Shown: piece after piece, positions 51,500-59,934 of the stretch
Layout of the letters: every line of letters begins with the position of its first letter
Numbering within the stretch: position 1 is the first letter of the stretch
Origin: a virus
Direction: 5' to 3' (one strand)
Virus record (IMG/VR): IMGVR_UViG_3300025000_000061
Span: 87,783 to 151,782 of that record
Length of the DNA stretch: 64,000 bases
Program-made: the position numbers and the translations under genes
Notes under the pieces: generated by a model
What the model was told of the DNA's origin: nothing
Databases searched by the model: none
The model's input: only the letters and a program-made list of their open reading frames with translations

Positions 51500-51931
51500 A
51501 TGAAAATTTATGGTAATTTAGAACTTAACCAAGAAAACGAAGGTATTATCCTTAAAAATGAAAAAGGAGATGAAATTTTAAAAATTCGCTGTAATCATAA
51601 TGATATACAATGGATTTATGTAAAACCTCAAACCCAAGAAGATAATTATCTAAACTTATTAGAAGAAAGAATAAAAATATTAGAAAGAATAATTAAACAA
51701 GAAAAACAATTACATATGGATAAAATTACAGAATTTGAACAAAAATTAAATGAATTAAATGAATATATAAATGATACGATTAATAAAAATACTAAAATAA
51801 AATGTAAACATGACTGGAAGGTAATATCCAGAGGTAAACCATTTAAAGTACAAGATGGTGATATATTAGTTTGGGAGAAAAGTAGATGTACATTATGCGG
51901 TGAAGAAAGAAAACAAATGGAAGATTATTAA
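51500..51931 (+). CDS. coiled-coil zinc protein (143 aa)
   Basis: AAAAGGGG upstream. A short beta start, a coiled coil of about 45 residues (ILERIIKQEKQLHMDK), and a C-terminal site CKHDWKV with CTLCGEER that should bind zinc. Same plan as 49026 and 53366. Function unknown. Confidence 0.7.
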   Translation: MKIYGNLELNQENEGIILKNEKGDEILKIRCNHNDIQWIYVKPQTQEDNYLNLLEERIKILERIIKQEKQLHMDKITEFEQKLNELNEYINDTINKNTKIKCKHDWKVISRGKPFKVQDGDILVWEKSRCTLCGEERKQMEDY

Positions 51932-51964
51932 AATAAAAAATATAAAAGGAGAAAACACATACAT

Positions 51965-52795
51965 ATGAGTAAAGCAGATCAAATATTTATCAATATGTGC
52001 AAAGACATTCTAGAAAACGGAACATATTCACATGGACAAATTATTAGAGCAAAATGGGAAGATGGAACACCTGCACATACAATAAAAAAATTTGGAGTAA
52101 CTAATAGATATAATCTACAAAAAGAATTTCCTATTTTAACTTTAAGACCAACAAATTTAAAAGCATCTATAGATGAAATACTTTGGATATGGCAAAAGAA
52201 GTCTAATAATATTAAAGATTTAAATAGTAAAATATGGGATCAATGGACTGATGAAAATGGTTCGATAGGAAAAGCATACGGTTTTCAATTTCAAACAAAA
52301 CACAAATATAAAGAAGGGTATTTTGACCAAGTAGATAGAGTATTATATGATTTAAAACATAATCCTTACAGCAGAAGAATTATGACTAATATTTATAATT
52401 TTGAAGATTTACATGCAATGAATCTTTACCCATGTGCATATAGTATGACATTTAATATTGTTGATAATAAGTTAAATGGAATATTAAATCAGAGATCGAA
52501 TGATATTTTAACTGCAAATAATTGGAATGTTGTCCAGTATACTATACTGTTACATATGTTTGCACAAGTAAGTGGTTTAGAAGTGGGAGAATTATTACAT
52601 GTTATTGCAGATGCACATATCTATGATAGACATATAAGTTTAGTTGAAAAATTAATTAGTAGGGATAGTTATGACGCACCTAGATTAATTGTTAATGATA
52701 AGATTAAGAATTTCTATGATTTTAAAGTAGATGATTTTGTTTTAGAAAATTATAAAACTAATCCACAAATTAAAAATATACCTATTGCCATATAA
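51965..52795 (+). CDS. thyA: thymidylate synthase (ThyA type)
   Basis: The 276-residue protein has the ThyA folate/dUMP motifs: SRRIM near 136-140, the catalytic Cys157 in LYPCAYSM, QRSNDILTANNWNVVQY and a late DAHIYDRH. It methylates dUMP to dTMP with methylene-tetrahydrofolate, producing dihydrofolate. The following gene is DHFR, which recycles that product; the two overlap or abut (TAATATG). With dUTPase and RNR, the phage makes its own dTMP. Confidence 0.95.
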   Translation: MSKADQIFINMCKDILENGTYSHGQIIRAKWEDGTPAHTIKKFGVTNRYNLQKEFPILTLRPTNLKASIDEILWIWQKKSNNIKDLNSKIWDQWTDENGSIGKAYGFQFQTKHKYKEGYFDQVDRVLYDLKHNPYSRRIMTNIYNFEDLHAMNLYPCAYSMTFNIVDNKLNGILNQRSNDILTANNWNVVQYTILLHMFAQVSGLEVGELLHVIADAHIYDRHISLVEKLISRDSYDAPRLIVNDKIKNFYDFKVDDFVLENYKTNPQIKNIPIAI

Positions 52796-52796
52796 T

Positions 52797-53336
52797 ATGA
52801 ATATAATTGTTGCTGTAGATAGTAATTGGGGAATAGGATATAAGAATAAATTATTACAAATTATACCTGAAGATTTAAAACTATTTAAACAACTAACTAA
52901 TAATAAAATAATTATTATGGGTAGAGAAACATTTGAATCTTTACCCAATAAACAACCTTTAAGGAATAGAATTAATATTGTTTTGAGCAGAAATAAAAAT
53001 TTCATTGATGTTAGCAATAAAAACAAACAACTAATAGTTTATCAATCAATAGATGAATTGTTTATGAAATTAAAAAATGTTATACATTATAACTCAAACA
53101 AAATATTTATTATTGGTGGGGAGTCTGTTTATAAACAATTTATACCTTATTGTGAAAAAGCATATGTTACAAAAATAAATAAATCTTATAAAGCAGATAG
53201 GTATTTTGTTAATTTAGATAAGAATGATAAATGGAAATTAATAAATAAAAGTGAAAATAAATTGTTTAATAGCGAAAATGAATTAATTAAATATAGTTTT
53301 TTAGAATATAAAAACAATTTAATAATGGAATATTAA
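52797..53336 (+). CDS. folA: dihydrofolate reductase
   Basis: The ATG at 52797 gives MNIIVAVDSNWGIGYKNKL, the normal DHFR start with the NWGIG loop. IPEDLKLFK, IIIMGRETFESLP and IIGGESVYKQF complete the family pattern. An in-frame start at 52785 is upstream of the natural beginning. It reduces dihydrofolate formed by ThyA. It has no separate ribosome binding site and is probably translated by coupling to thyA. Confidence 0.94.
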   Translation: MNIIVAVDSNWGIGYKNKLLQIIPEDLKLFKQLTNNKIIIMGRETFESLPNKQPLRNRINIVLSRNKNFIDVSNKNKQLIVYQSIDELFMKLKNVIHYNSNKIFIIGGESVYKQFIPYCEKAYVTKINKSYKADRYFVNLDKNDKWKLINKSENKLFNSENELIKYSFLEYKNNLIMEY

Positions 53337-53365
53337 AAAATTAATAAAAAGGAGAGTAATATACC

Positions 53366-53674
53366 ATGAACAATAATCTAAAAGAATTAAAAAATAAAAT
53401 TGAACGAAATAATAAATTAATTGCCGAATTTAAAACTCCATTAATAGAAGAAAATCAAAAACTAGAAAAAGAAATGCAGGAATTATGTCCACATAAAAAT
53501 GTTAAGAAAACTGGTGGTGGAATGTGGCATAGTTGGCCTGACTATGGTAGTTATCCATATTTCTTAGAATGTTTAGATTGCGGTGTTATGGCAACAAGTG
53601 AGAAACATTATCCTAATAATTTATATAATATTCTTGATAATAATGTAACAATTGATGAATCTAAAGAAAGTTAG
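53366..53674 (+). CDS. coiled-coil zinc protein (102 aa)
   Basis: AAAAGGAG upstream. An N-terminal coiled coil (ELKNKIERNNKLIAEFKT), then CPHKNV, a WHSWPDYGSYPYF segment and CLDCGVM, giving a C-H/C-C zinc site. Same plan as the gene at 51500. Function unknown. Confidence 0.7.
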   Translation: MNNNLKELKNKIERNNKLIAEFKTPLIEENQKLEKEMQELCPHKNVKKTGGGMWHSWPDYGSYPYFLECLDCGVMATSEKHYPNNLYNILDNNVTIDESKES

Positions 53675-53695
53675 AAAGGAGGAGTAAATTAATAC

Positions 53696-54247
53696 ATGCA
53701 TATTATTTTAATCTCAGGTAAAGCACAACATGGTAAAAATCAAAGTGCAGAAATAATTAAACAAAAATTAGAGCAATACAATAAAAAAGTATTGATAACT
53801 GCATACGGTGATTTAGTTAAATATATATGCGAAAAGTTTTTTAATTGGAATGGACAAAAGGACGAAAAAGGTAGAACACTTTTACAGTATGTAGGAACAG
53901 ATGTTGTTCGTACACAAAAACCTAATTTTTGGGTTGATTTTATAATTAGTATTTTGACTTTATTTAAAGGTGAATGGGATTATGTATTAATTCCTGATTG
54001 CAGATTCGTTAATGAGTTGAAAAGATATGGAGAAGAATGGGATACAACAACTGTAAGAGTTAATAGATTAAATTTTGAAAATAATCTTACATATAAACAA
54101 AAGAATCATCCGTCTGAAACAGAATTAGATAATTATCATTTTGATTATGTTATTAATGCAGAAAGTGGATTAGATAAATTAGAGATGGAAGTGAATGAAT
54201 TTTTGTATTGGTTACTTCCTATATTAAAGGAGGAAATTAATGAGTAA
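53696..54247 (+). CDS. deoxynucleoside monophosphate kinase-like protein
   Basis: The N-terminal P-loop is GKAQHGKNQS (residues 7-16), the unusual form found in phage dNMP kinases of the T4 gp1/SPbeta type. Later LQYVGTDVVRTQKPNFWVD and a PDCRFVNE segment fit that family. It would phosphorylate dNMPs such as dTMP toward dNTPs. It lies between DHFR and a 5'-nucleotidase and overlaps the latter by 8 bases. Confidence 0.85.
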   Translation: MHIILISGKAQHGKNQSAEIIKQKLEQYNKKVLITAYGDLVKYICEKFFNWNGQKDEKGRTLLQYVGTDVVRTQKPNFWVDFIISILTLFKGEWDYVLIPDCRFVNELKRYGEEWDTTTVRVNRLNFENNLTYKQKNHPSETELDNYHFDYVINAESGLDKLEMEVNEFLYWLLPILKEEINE

Positions 54248-54791
54248 ACCTAAAATACCAATCTACATAGACATGGATGAAGTGATTTGTGATTTCCTAA
54301 CTAAACTATGCTCAGAATACAATAATAAATATAATAAAGATTTAAAACCAAGTGATATTAAATCATATAACCTTTTACCATATATAGGTGAAGAAGGTAT
54401 TGAGTTACTTAAACAACCTGGATTTTTTAGTGATTTAAAACCAATTGAAGATACATGGGAAATAATATTTAGGTTGTTAGCAGAAGGTGAAGATATATTT
54501 ATAATTTCTTCTCCAATGAACGAATACAGTGTGTTTGAAAAATATCAATGGGTTCAAAAATATTTATCATTCTTTCCTATTAAAAATTTAATTCTAGTTG
54601 GTAATAAAGGTGAGTTGTTAGAAAGATTAGATAGAAATGGAATTTTATTCGATGACTGCCCATTATACATAGAAAAGTTTGGTGGAATTACGGTTGTTAT
54701 GGATAGGGCGTATAATCAGGGGATTGAATGTGATTTTAGAATTAGTAGTTGGGAAGAGTTTTATGAAGTTGTTAAAGAAATATTAAAATAA
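54240..54791 (+). CDS. 5'(3')-deoxyribonucleotidase (HAD family)
   Basis: The HAD nucleophile motif is YIDMDEVICDF (DxDE, residues 9-19). The middle has SSPMNEY (motif II), and the end has FDDCPLYIEKF (motif IV). The length of 183 residues fits the NT5C group. It removes phosphate from deoxynucleotides, and phages use it to shape or balance dNMP pools. AAAGGAGG lies in the end of the kinase gene. Confidence 0.88.
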   Translation: MSKPKIPIYIDMDEVICDFLTKLCSEYNNKYNKDLKPSDIKSYNLLPYIGEEGIELLKQPGFFSDLKPIEDTWEIIFRLLAEGEDIFIISSPMNEYSVFEKYQWVQKYLSFFPIKNLILVGNKGELLERLDRNGILFDDCPLYIEKFGGITVVMDRAYNQGIECDFRISSWEEFYEVVKEILK

Positions 54792-54813
54792 ATAAGAAAA
54801 GAGGTCAAATAAT

Positions 54814-55518
54814 ATAGATAAAATAGGATTAATACCAATATACGATTATATTGATTATTTAAAAAGAAAAAGATTTAATAAGGAATTAGCAATCCAATAT
54901 ACAAAAGAAAATTATAATATTGATATTTCTAATTTAATTAATGATAAAATATGGTCTGGTTCAGAAGATATTACTTTAATTAAATGTAAAAATAATATAT
55001 ATGAGGAATATATGAATAAATCTCCAATAATTGAAAAAGATGATTTATCAAGAGAATATTTCACCAAATATGCAAGAAAATATTATGGTAATTTTATAGA
55101 GTATGTAGAAGAAAATTATTGCGACTATTCTTGGAATGATGAATTTAAATTAAGCAAAAAAGATTGTGTGTTTAAATTATTAAATGCTAAAGATGTACAT
55201 CATATATTTCCTTTAGTTTATGGTGGAGATAATAGTTTACAAAATTTAATACATATAAGTAATTACACGCATAAAATATTACATATGAATCCATTAGAAA
55301 AAATTAAAAAATATTGTTATCAAGCAATAGATTATATGTATTGGATGTGTAATTATAATTTAATAAATGTGTATGAAAAATATAATATATTTAATCTTTG
55401 TAATAATGATGTAAATATTGCTTCGAAATTAATATTAAATAGAATAGAAGAAGAAATGTTATTTTTTTATAATTATTTAAAAAATAATACCAATAATTAC
55501 CAAGTAATAAATAGTTGA
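54814..55518 (+). CDS. HNH endonuclease family protein, ATA start
   Basis: The frame is open from about 54811; the first ATG (55012) would remove 66 residues. GAGG at 54801-54804 is 9 nt before ATA at 54814. The HNH motif is in the second half: VHHIFPLVYGGDNSLQNLI and SNYTHKILH. It resembles DUF4372/HNH proteins and homing-type nucleases of phages. Target unknown. It stands after the nucleotide genes and before the end of the rightward block. Confidence 0.76.
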   Translation: MDKIGLIPIYDYIDYLKRKRFNKELAIQYTKENYNIDISNLINDKIWSGSEDITLIKCKNNIYEEYMNKSPIIEKDDLSREYFTKYARKYYGNFIEYVEENYCDYSWNDEFKLSKKDCVFKLLNAKDVHHIFPLVYGGDNSLQNLIHISNYTHKILHMNPLEKIKKYCYQAIDYMYWMCNYNLINVYEKYNIFNLCNNDVNIASKLILNRIEEEMLFFYNYLKNNTNNYQVINS

Positions 55519-55549
55519 TTAGTTAATACATATAATAATGGGTGATAAT

Positions 55550-55675
55550 ATGAAAGTAACAATATCAAAACCACCATCGGAAAAAGCATTAAAAAATTGC
55601 ATTAAAGTATTATTGGATATAATTGAAAAAAATAATTTATATGATAAATATTTACCATTAAAAGTATCTAAATGA
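55550..55675 (+). CDS. small helical protein (41 aa)
   Basis: ATG after GGGTGAT, a weak site. Product [17 protein letters not shown] and onward, basic and helical. Its stop lies in the loop of the terminator that ends the rightward gene block. No family recognised. Confidence 0.5.
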   Translation: MKVTISKPPSEKALKNCIKVLLDIIEKNNLYDKYLPLKVSK

Positions 55676-55690
55676 TACTTTTATTTTTTT
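55660..55690 (+). terminator. rho-independent terminator of the rightward early block
   Basis: An 8-bp stem (55660-55667 with 55675-55682), 7-nt loop, then ATTTTTTT. It overlaps the end of the small gene at 55550 and separates the early genes from the yyaL fragment and attP. Confidence 0.78.
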
Positions 55691-55737
55691 ATAAATTGGT
55701 TACTATAAATACAATGATAGATTGGAGGATAAAAAAT

Positions 55738-55893
55738 ATGTTTAGAAAATCAAATCATTTAATTCATGAAAAATCTCCGTATTTATTACAACATGCTTAT
55801 AATCCTATTAATTGGTTTTCATGGAGTCCTCAAGCATTTAATAAGGCAAAAAGAGAGAGTAAAGCTGTATTCTTATCAATAGGTTATTCATAA
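55738..55893 (+). pseudogene. yyaL: 5' fragment of host yyaL (DUF255 thioredoxin-domain protein)
   Basis: ATG after TTGGAGG opens 51 codons that match the start of YyaL/SSP411 proteins ([19 protein letters not shown], then AVFLSIGYS). The next residues of the family, TCHWCHV, do not follow; TAA does. But 19 bases after the fragment the attP core reads TCA ACC TGT CAT TGG TGT CAT GT, exactly the missing S-T-C-H-W-C-H-V codons. So this is a host gene piece carried beside attP, cut at codon Ser51 by the left att arm. It would yield at most a 51-residue peptide. Confidence 0.85.
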
Positions 55894-55897
55894 TGTT

Positions 55898-55947
55898 TTT
55901 TTACTTTAGTCAACCTGTCATTGGTGTCATGTTTGCTAAAGTAAAAA
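55898..55947 (+). other. attP site of the serine integrase
   Basis: A 50-bp site made of 12-bp perfect inverted arms (55898-55909 and 55936-55947) around a 26-bp core that is itself partly symmetric. The centre falls on TG at 55922-55923, the expected crossover dinucleotide. It ends 6 bases from the integrase stop codon. The core codes for the TCHWCHV motif of YyaL, so the bacterial target (attB) should be that point of the host yyaL gene. Size, symmetry and position fit large serine integrase attP sites. Confidence 0.82.
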
Positions 55948-55953
55948 CTTATG

Positions 55954-57471
55954 TTAATAAAATTGTATATCTAATTCAGCTTCATTGTCATCAATTCTAG
56001 TCCATACAATTTTTTCAATTATTGATTTATAGAATTTATTTTTTTCTTCAGCAGTAATATCTTCTTTATTTAGATTGTCTAATACTTTATTAATTGTAAA
56101 AATTTTATCATCAATAGATTTAATCTGATCAACATTTAAAGAATTCTCTAATTCATCTATCTCAACATCAACCTTTTCAATTTCATTTTCCCATTTAGAT
56201 TTTCTATCTAACCATTGTTCTCTAGTATAGTCACCTAATTCATATGCTTCATTAACTTTTTCTAAAGCTGTCTTAAATTTATTTAATTGTTTGCTTTTTT
56301 GTTTTATTATTAATTCTATTTTTTTATTGTCTTTATTTATTTCTGTAGGCATATTATTAATTAAATTATCACGATAATTAATTATTGCTAATAAAACCTC
56401 TTTCGATATTTCTTCAATATTACCAGAACGATTAGGACACTTATTGCCAAAAGCATCAATATACCAACAAGGTTTCATATAAATTTTCTCAGAATTTTTT
56501 TTCTTTAAAAAAGTTATAGAATATCCACATATACTACACTTAATAATTCCAGAAAATTCAAATACACCTTGCTTTGCTCTTGAAGGTGTTTTATTTCTTT
56601 GTTTAAATAATTCTATAATTCTATTATGTTCTTCTATGGTTTTTACTGGTAAATGGCAATTCTCAACAACAATCCACCTATCTCTAGAGTAATTAATTAT
56701 CTTTTCTCCTTTTCGAGTATTGCCTTTAGTTTTATTGCTGATTATTTTTCCCAAATGAGTTTCACTTAAAAGTAATCTTTGCACAACAACACCATACCAT
56801 TTACTACCACGTTCATAAGGTGTAGGAATACCTAATTTATTTAATTCAATTGCAACATTTTCAACTGTTAATAATTTATCAAGAAATAGAGACTTAATTA
56901 AATTATAAGTCGATAATTTTTCTTCATCTATAATTAAACCTTTTGTTTGAGGATTATATTTATATGGGATAGGTGCTGTTCCATTTGTCCAATTGCCCAT
57001 CTTGCTTCCAATTTTCTTACCACGCAACATTCTTCTTTTGATCATCTTATATTCCTGGCGACTCATAAAGGAAATTAATTCCAGAAATGTTTCATCATCT
57101 TCATTTTCTAAATTATAAACTTTATTAGGAGTAATAATTAATGTACCAGACTTTTTAAATATTCTTTTAATTTTTCCAGAATCTTCCTCTGAACCTCTCG
57201 ATAATCTGTCATAATCTACAACTAATACAGCGTCAAATAAATCATTTTCTATATCTTCAAGTAATCTAATCATCTCAGGTCTACCATCAATACTATCACC
57301 TGAAGCAACTTCTTTATAAATTACATATCTTAAATTATGCATTTTAGCAAAATCTGTTAATAATGAATTATGTTTTTCTAATGTTTCGTCTGTTTCTTCC
57401 AGACCTTTCGCCCTTGATTTACGCAAATATATAGCAACATCTTTTATTATTTCTGATAATTTATTTTCCAT
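55954..57471 (-). CDS. large serine recombinase (phage integrase)
   Basis: The 505-residue protein has an N-terminal resolvase domain with AIYLRKSR (nucleophile Ser19), SGDSIDGRPEM and VVDYDRLSRG. A recombinase domain follows (SKMGNWTNGTAPIPYKY), then a zinc ribbon (IKCSICGYS, with later Cys at KPCWYI and NKCPNR) and a long coiled coil (about 380-450). AAAGGTGG precedes its ATG. It inserts the phage at yyaL by attP x attB recombination; excision needs a directionality factor, which I could not identify. Confidence 0.95.
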   Translation of the reverse strand: MENKLSEIIKDVAIYLRKSRAKGLEETDETLEKHNSLLTDFAKMHNLRYVIYKEVASGDSIDGRPEMIRLLEDIENDLFDAVLVVDYDRLSRGSEEDSGKIKRIFKKSGTLIITPNKVYNLENEDDETFLELISFMSRQEYKMIKRRMLRGKKIGSKMGNWTNGTAPIPYKYNPQTKGLIIDEEKLSTYNLIKSLFLDKLLTVENVAIELNKLGIPTPYERGSKWYGVVVQRLLLSETHLGKIISNKTKGNTRKGEKIINYSRDRWIVVENCHLPVKTIEEHNRIIELFKQRNKTPSRAKQGVFEFSGIIKCSICGYSITFLKKKNSEKIYMKPCWYIDAFGNKCPNRSGNIEEISKEVLLAIINYRDNLINNMPTEINKDNKKIELIIKQKSKQLNKFKTALEKVNEAYELGDYTREQWLDRKSKWENEIEKVDVEIDELENSLNVDQIKSIDDKIFTINKVLDNLNKEDITAEEKNKFYKSIIEKIVWTRIDDNEAELDIQFY

Positions 57472-57690
57472 GATATTACCACCTTTAAAATAATGTTATG
57501 GAGAATAGTAATAGATATAGTATTCTACATGGAAAGTAAATTATCCTTTTAGAACTAAAAAATTTATTAAAATTGATTTAAAATTATTGAATTAATATGT
57601 ATACTTTATATGGAAATCTGATATAATGAATATTAGGATAGTGAAATTGAAAGATTTAATTAGATTTGATGAATAAGGAGAGTGAAATTA
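57472..57690. promoter_or_regulatory. divergent control region between integrase and DGQHR gene
   Basis: A 219-bp gap between divergent starts. It has AGAATA/TATTCT arms near 57512-57535, two similar words CATGGAAAGTAA (57530-57541) and TATGGAAATCTG (57609-57620), and a TATAAT near 57622. No good -35 is seen for it. The repeated words may be operator sites for a lysogeny regulator. Confidence 0.4.
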
Positions 57691-58914
57691 ATGGGTATTG
57701 CTGAGAAGGAGATTGGAATGGAAAATGAAGTTAATACTACAATTAATACTGAAATTAAGAGAAACAAAATAGGTATATTTGTAGGTGAAAAAGATATTCG
57801 TAAAGATTATGAGATTAACAATGTAATTACAACAATTCGTAATGACCAAATATTTTCTTACAATTTTAATTTACCAATTTCAACTATTTGTAATTTTATG
57901 GATTCAGATATACTTCAATATATGCCTGAGATACAAAGAGGGAAAAAATTGCTAAGAGGTATTGAAAGTCCACTGATTAATACAACTAAAACGAAAGAAA
58001 TTGCGGAATGTATCATGAAAGATGAATTTTTTGGAGGAACATTAAGTTTTGTTATTATTGAATCATACCTTGATAAACCAGATGCTAAGTTTGAATATGA
58101 TGAAGATAATAATACCATAAACTGTAATCTACCTATATTTTGTGTTGACGGAATGCACAGGGTGTCAAGTGCAAGAATTATAAATGATTTATGGCATAAA
58201 GTTAAACGTAATAAAGATGGTATGATTGATCCTGAAAAATATGAATTTCCCATATCACTTATTATATGTTCGATGGATGATGCTAAACGTATTTTTTCAC
58301 AAAGCACTTTAAATTTAAAAATTAGCAAAGTTAGAAGCGAAGTGTTATCTATAGGTACGTATAAAAATATGATCACAAATGAAATAATTAAAAATAGTGA
58401 CTTACGTAATAAAGTAGAAAAGTATGTTTCAAATATCAAAAATACAAACAATATAGTAACTTATTCCGTTTTAAGTACACAAATAGATAATCAATTCAAA
58501 CCTAAAACTAAACTTGAAAGTGAAGAAATTGCTTCATATTTAACCGACTTTATGAATTTTTTAGTTTACTTATTCCCCTACAGCATGGGTGAGATGGATA
58601 TTACCGAAAGAAAACTTGGTAGAGAAAGAGATTATAGTATTGAACTTTTAATGTGGCAAGGGTATATCGCAGTTGCTAAAGCATTATATGGAGATGAAAA
58701 TTGGAAAGAAAAACTTAGAAAATTGAAACAATTAATAAGAATAAAAAATTGGGAAGGGTTCTTTTTAGATAGAACAAATCCAATTTGGAATCATGTTAAA
58801 AAAGGTGATGGAAAATTAGTAAATAGTAGTGCAACACAAAGTTATGTAAGAAAAGTATTTGTTATGTTTATTACTAACGAGAAAGAATTTTTTGAAATAG
58901 CAGATAAAATTTGA
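57691..58914 (+). CDS. DGQHR/DndB-like domain protein (407 aa)
   Basis: The ATG at 57691 is 10 nt from AAGGAG; a GTG at 57682 is too close. The protein carries PIFCVDGMHRVSSARI near residue 150, a variant of the DGQHR motif shared by DndB-type and ParB-related proteins, and an early MPEIQRGKKLL segment that also fits. DndB-like proteins regulate DNA phosphorothioation or act as DNA-binding factors in mobile elements. Placed divergently from integrase, a role in lysogeny, partition or defence is possible but not shown. Confidence 0.7.
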   Translation: MGIAEKEIGMENEVNTTINTEIKRNKIGIFVGEKDIRKDYEINNVITTIRNDQIFSYNFNLPISTICNFMDSDILQYMPEIQRGKKLLRGIESPLINTTKTKEIAECIMKDEFFGGTLSFVIIESYLDKPDAKFEYDEDNNTINCNLPIFCVDGMHRVSSARIINDLWHKVKRNKDGMIDPEKYEFPISLIICSMDDAKRIFSQSTLNLKISKVRSEVLSIGTYKNMITNEIIKNSDLRNKVEKYVSNIKNTNNIVTYSVLSTQIDNQFKPKTKLESEEIASYLTDFMNFLVYLFPYSMGEMDITERKLGRERDYSIELLMWQGYIAVAKALYGDENWKEKLRKLKQLIRIKNWEGFFLDRTNPIWNHVKKGDGKLVNSSATQSYVRKVFVMFITNEKEFFEIADKI

Positions 58915-58934
58915 TAGGGAATGATGGTGAATTT

Positions 58935-58966
58935 ATACTCCTACTTAAATTAACAAGTAGGAGTAT
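58935..58966. terminator. bidirectional terminator
   Basis: A perfect 12-bp stem (58935-58946 with 58955-58966), 8-nt loop, and T-rich tails in both directions. It sits between the convergent DGQHR and GIY-YIG genes. Confidence 0.85.
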
Positions 58967-58972
58967 TTTATT

Positions 58973-59644
58973 TTAGGCAACAACTAAATTTCTATCTTTT
59001 AAAAACTTTAACACTTCATCATAATCTTCTTCTTTTACTTTAATTTTAATAGTTTTAAATTTCTGCTTTTTAACAAAACTCCAAGCATCATTATTATTTA
59101 TTAAATTCCAATCATTATCTTTTCTATATAAATGAATATATTTATTTTCTATTTCTCTTATTTCTTTTTCACTTAACCCTTCACATACCTCTATAATTTC
59201 AAAAGTAGCACCTTCTTCTAACATTTCTGAGGTAAAAGGAACATTATTATTAATTTTATTATTATGTTTTAAAAACCTCTTTCTAAATCCTTGAATTGTT
59301 GAACCTATGTATATATTGTTATCTAACACTATTTTATAAACACCAATTTTATTTTCATCTTTTTCATAAATTAAAAAACTAGGAAAATATTTTCGACTAT
59401 TATTTTTACTTCCTATAGACTTCCCTCTATTATCAATTTTTTCTATAGGCATTTCAAACACCTCATCAATTATAAATTTTTGACCATCTTTATGCCATTT
59501 AAAATATCTTTCCCAATTTGCAATTTGTAATAATCTACTTTTACCTTGTTTTTCTTTCTCTTCTAAAAGAAAACACATTTCTTTATAATTTTTAATTGCC
59601 ATATCTATAGATAATTTAATTTTAATAATATTTTCTAAATTCAT
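58973..59644 (-). CDS. GIY-YIG nuclease-domain protein (223 aa)
   Basis: Start at ATG 59644 after AAAGGAG; the GTG at 59653 overlaps that site. The GIY-YIG core is IGVYKIVLDNNIYIGST near 120, followed by GFRKRFLKH and a late EIREIENKYIHLY helix with the catalytic Glu. The first 100 residues are helical and could bind DNA. Such proteins in phages are often homing or seg-type nucleases. It forms a minus-strand operon with the next two genes. Confidence 0.83.
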   Translation of the reverse strand: MNLENIIKIKLSIDMAIKNYKEMCFLLEEKEKQGKSRLLQIANWERYFKWHKDGQKFIIDEVFEMPIEKIDNRGKSIGSKNNSRKYFPSFLIYEKDENKIGVYKIVLDNNIYIGSTIQGFRKRFLKHNNKINNNVPFTSEMLEEGATFEIIEVCEGLSEKEIREIENKYIHLYRKDNDWNLINNNDAWSFVKKQKFKTIKIKVKEEDYDEVLKFLKDRNLVVA

Positions 59645-59683
59645 TATTATCACTCCTTTGTTCTAATTGTTTGAATTAAATAA

Positions 59684-59893
59684 TTAACTAAATATAATTT
59701 TATTTATCACTTCTTTTTGTTCTGAATAATTTTTCATAGCATTTCTTATTTCAGGTGATTCTCTAAATATAAATACATTTTTATTTTTATCTTTTAAATC
59801 AATGCGTTTATCAATTAAAATAAATCTACACATCATTAAAAAACCAGCCATTGCTTGCGAATGTATTATTACTGCTGGAATTTTTTCTTCCAT
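59684..59893 (-). CDS. DUF5659-like small protein (69 aa)
   Basis: The pattern (SQAMAGFLMMCRFILIDKRID, then VFIFRESPEIRNAMKNY) matches my memory of the DUF5659 group of short phage proteins; function unknown. AAAGGAG precedes the ATG on the minus strand. It lies between the methyltransferase and the GIY-YIG gene. Confidence 0.65.
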   Translation of the reverse strand: MEEKIPAVIIHSQAMAGFLMMCRFILIDKRIDLKDKNKNVFIFRESPEIRNAMKNYSEQKEVINKIIFS

Positions 59894-59934
59894 AAAATAT
59901 CAAACTCCTTTAAACAAAAAATTGTATTAAAAAA

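Noticed and set aside
55738-57471. Reading the yyaL piece and integrase as a chromosome-prophage junction (attL or attR).
   Set aside because: Phage genes continue on both sides, and the att site has two symmetric arms, so it looks like an intact attP rather than a hybrid site.
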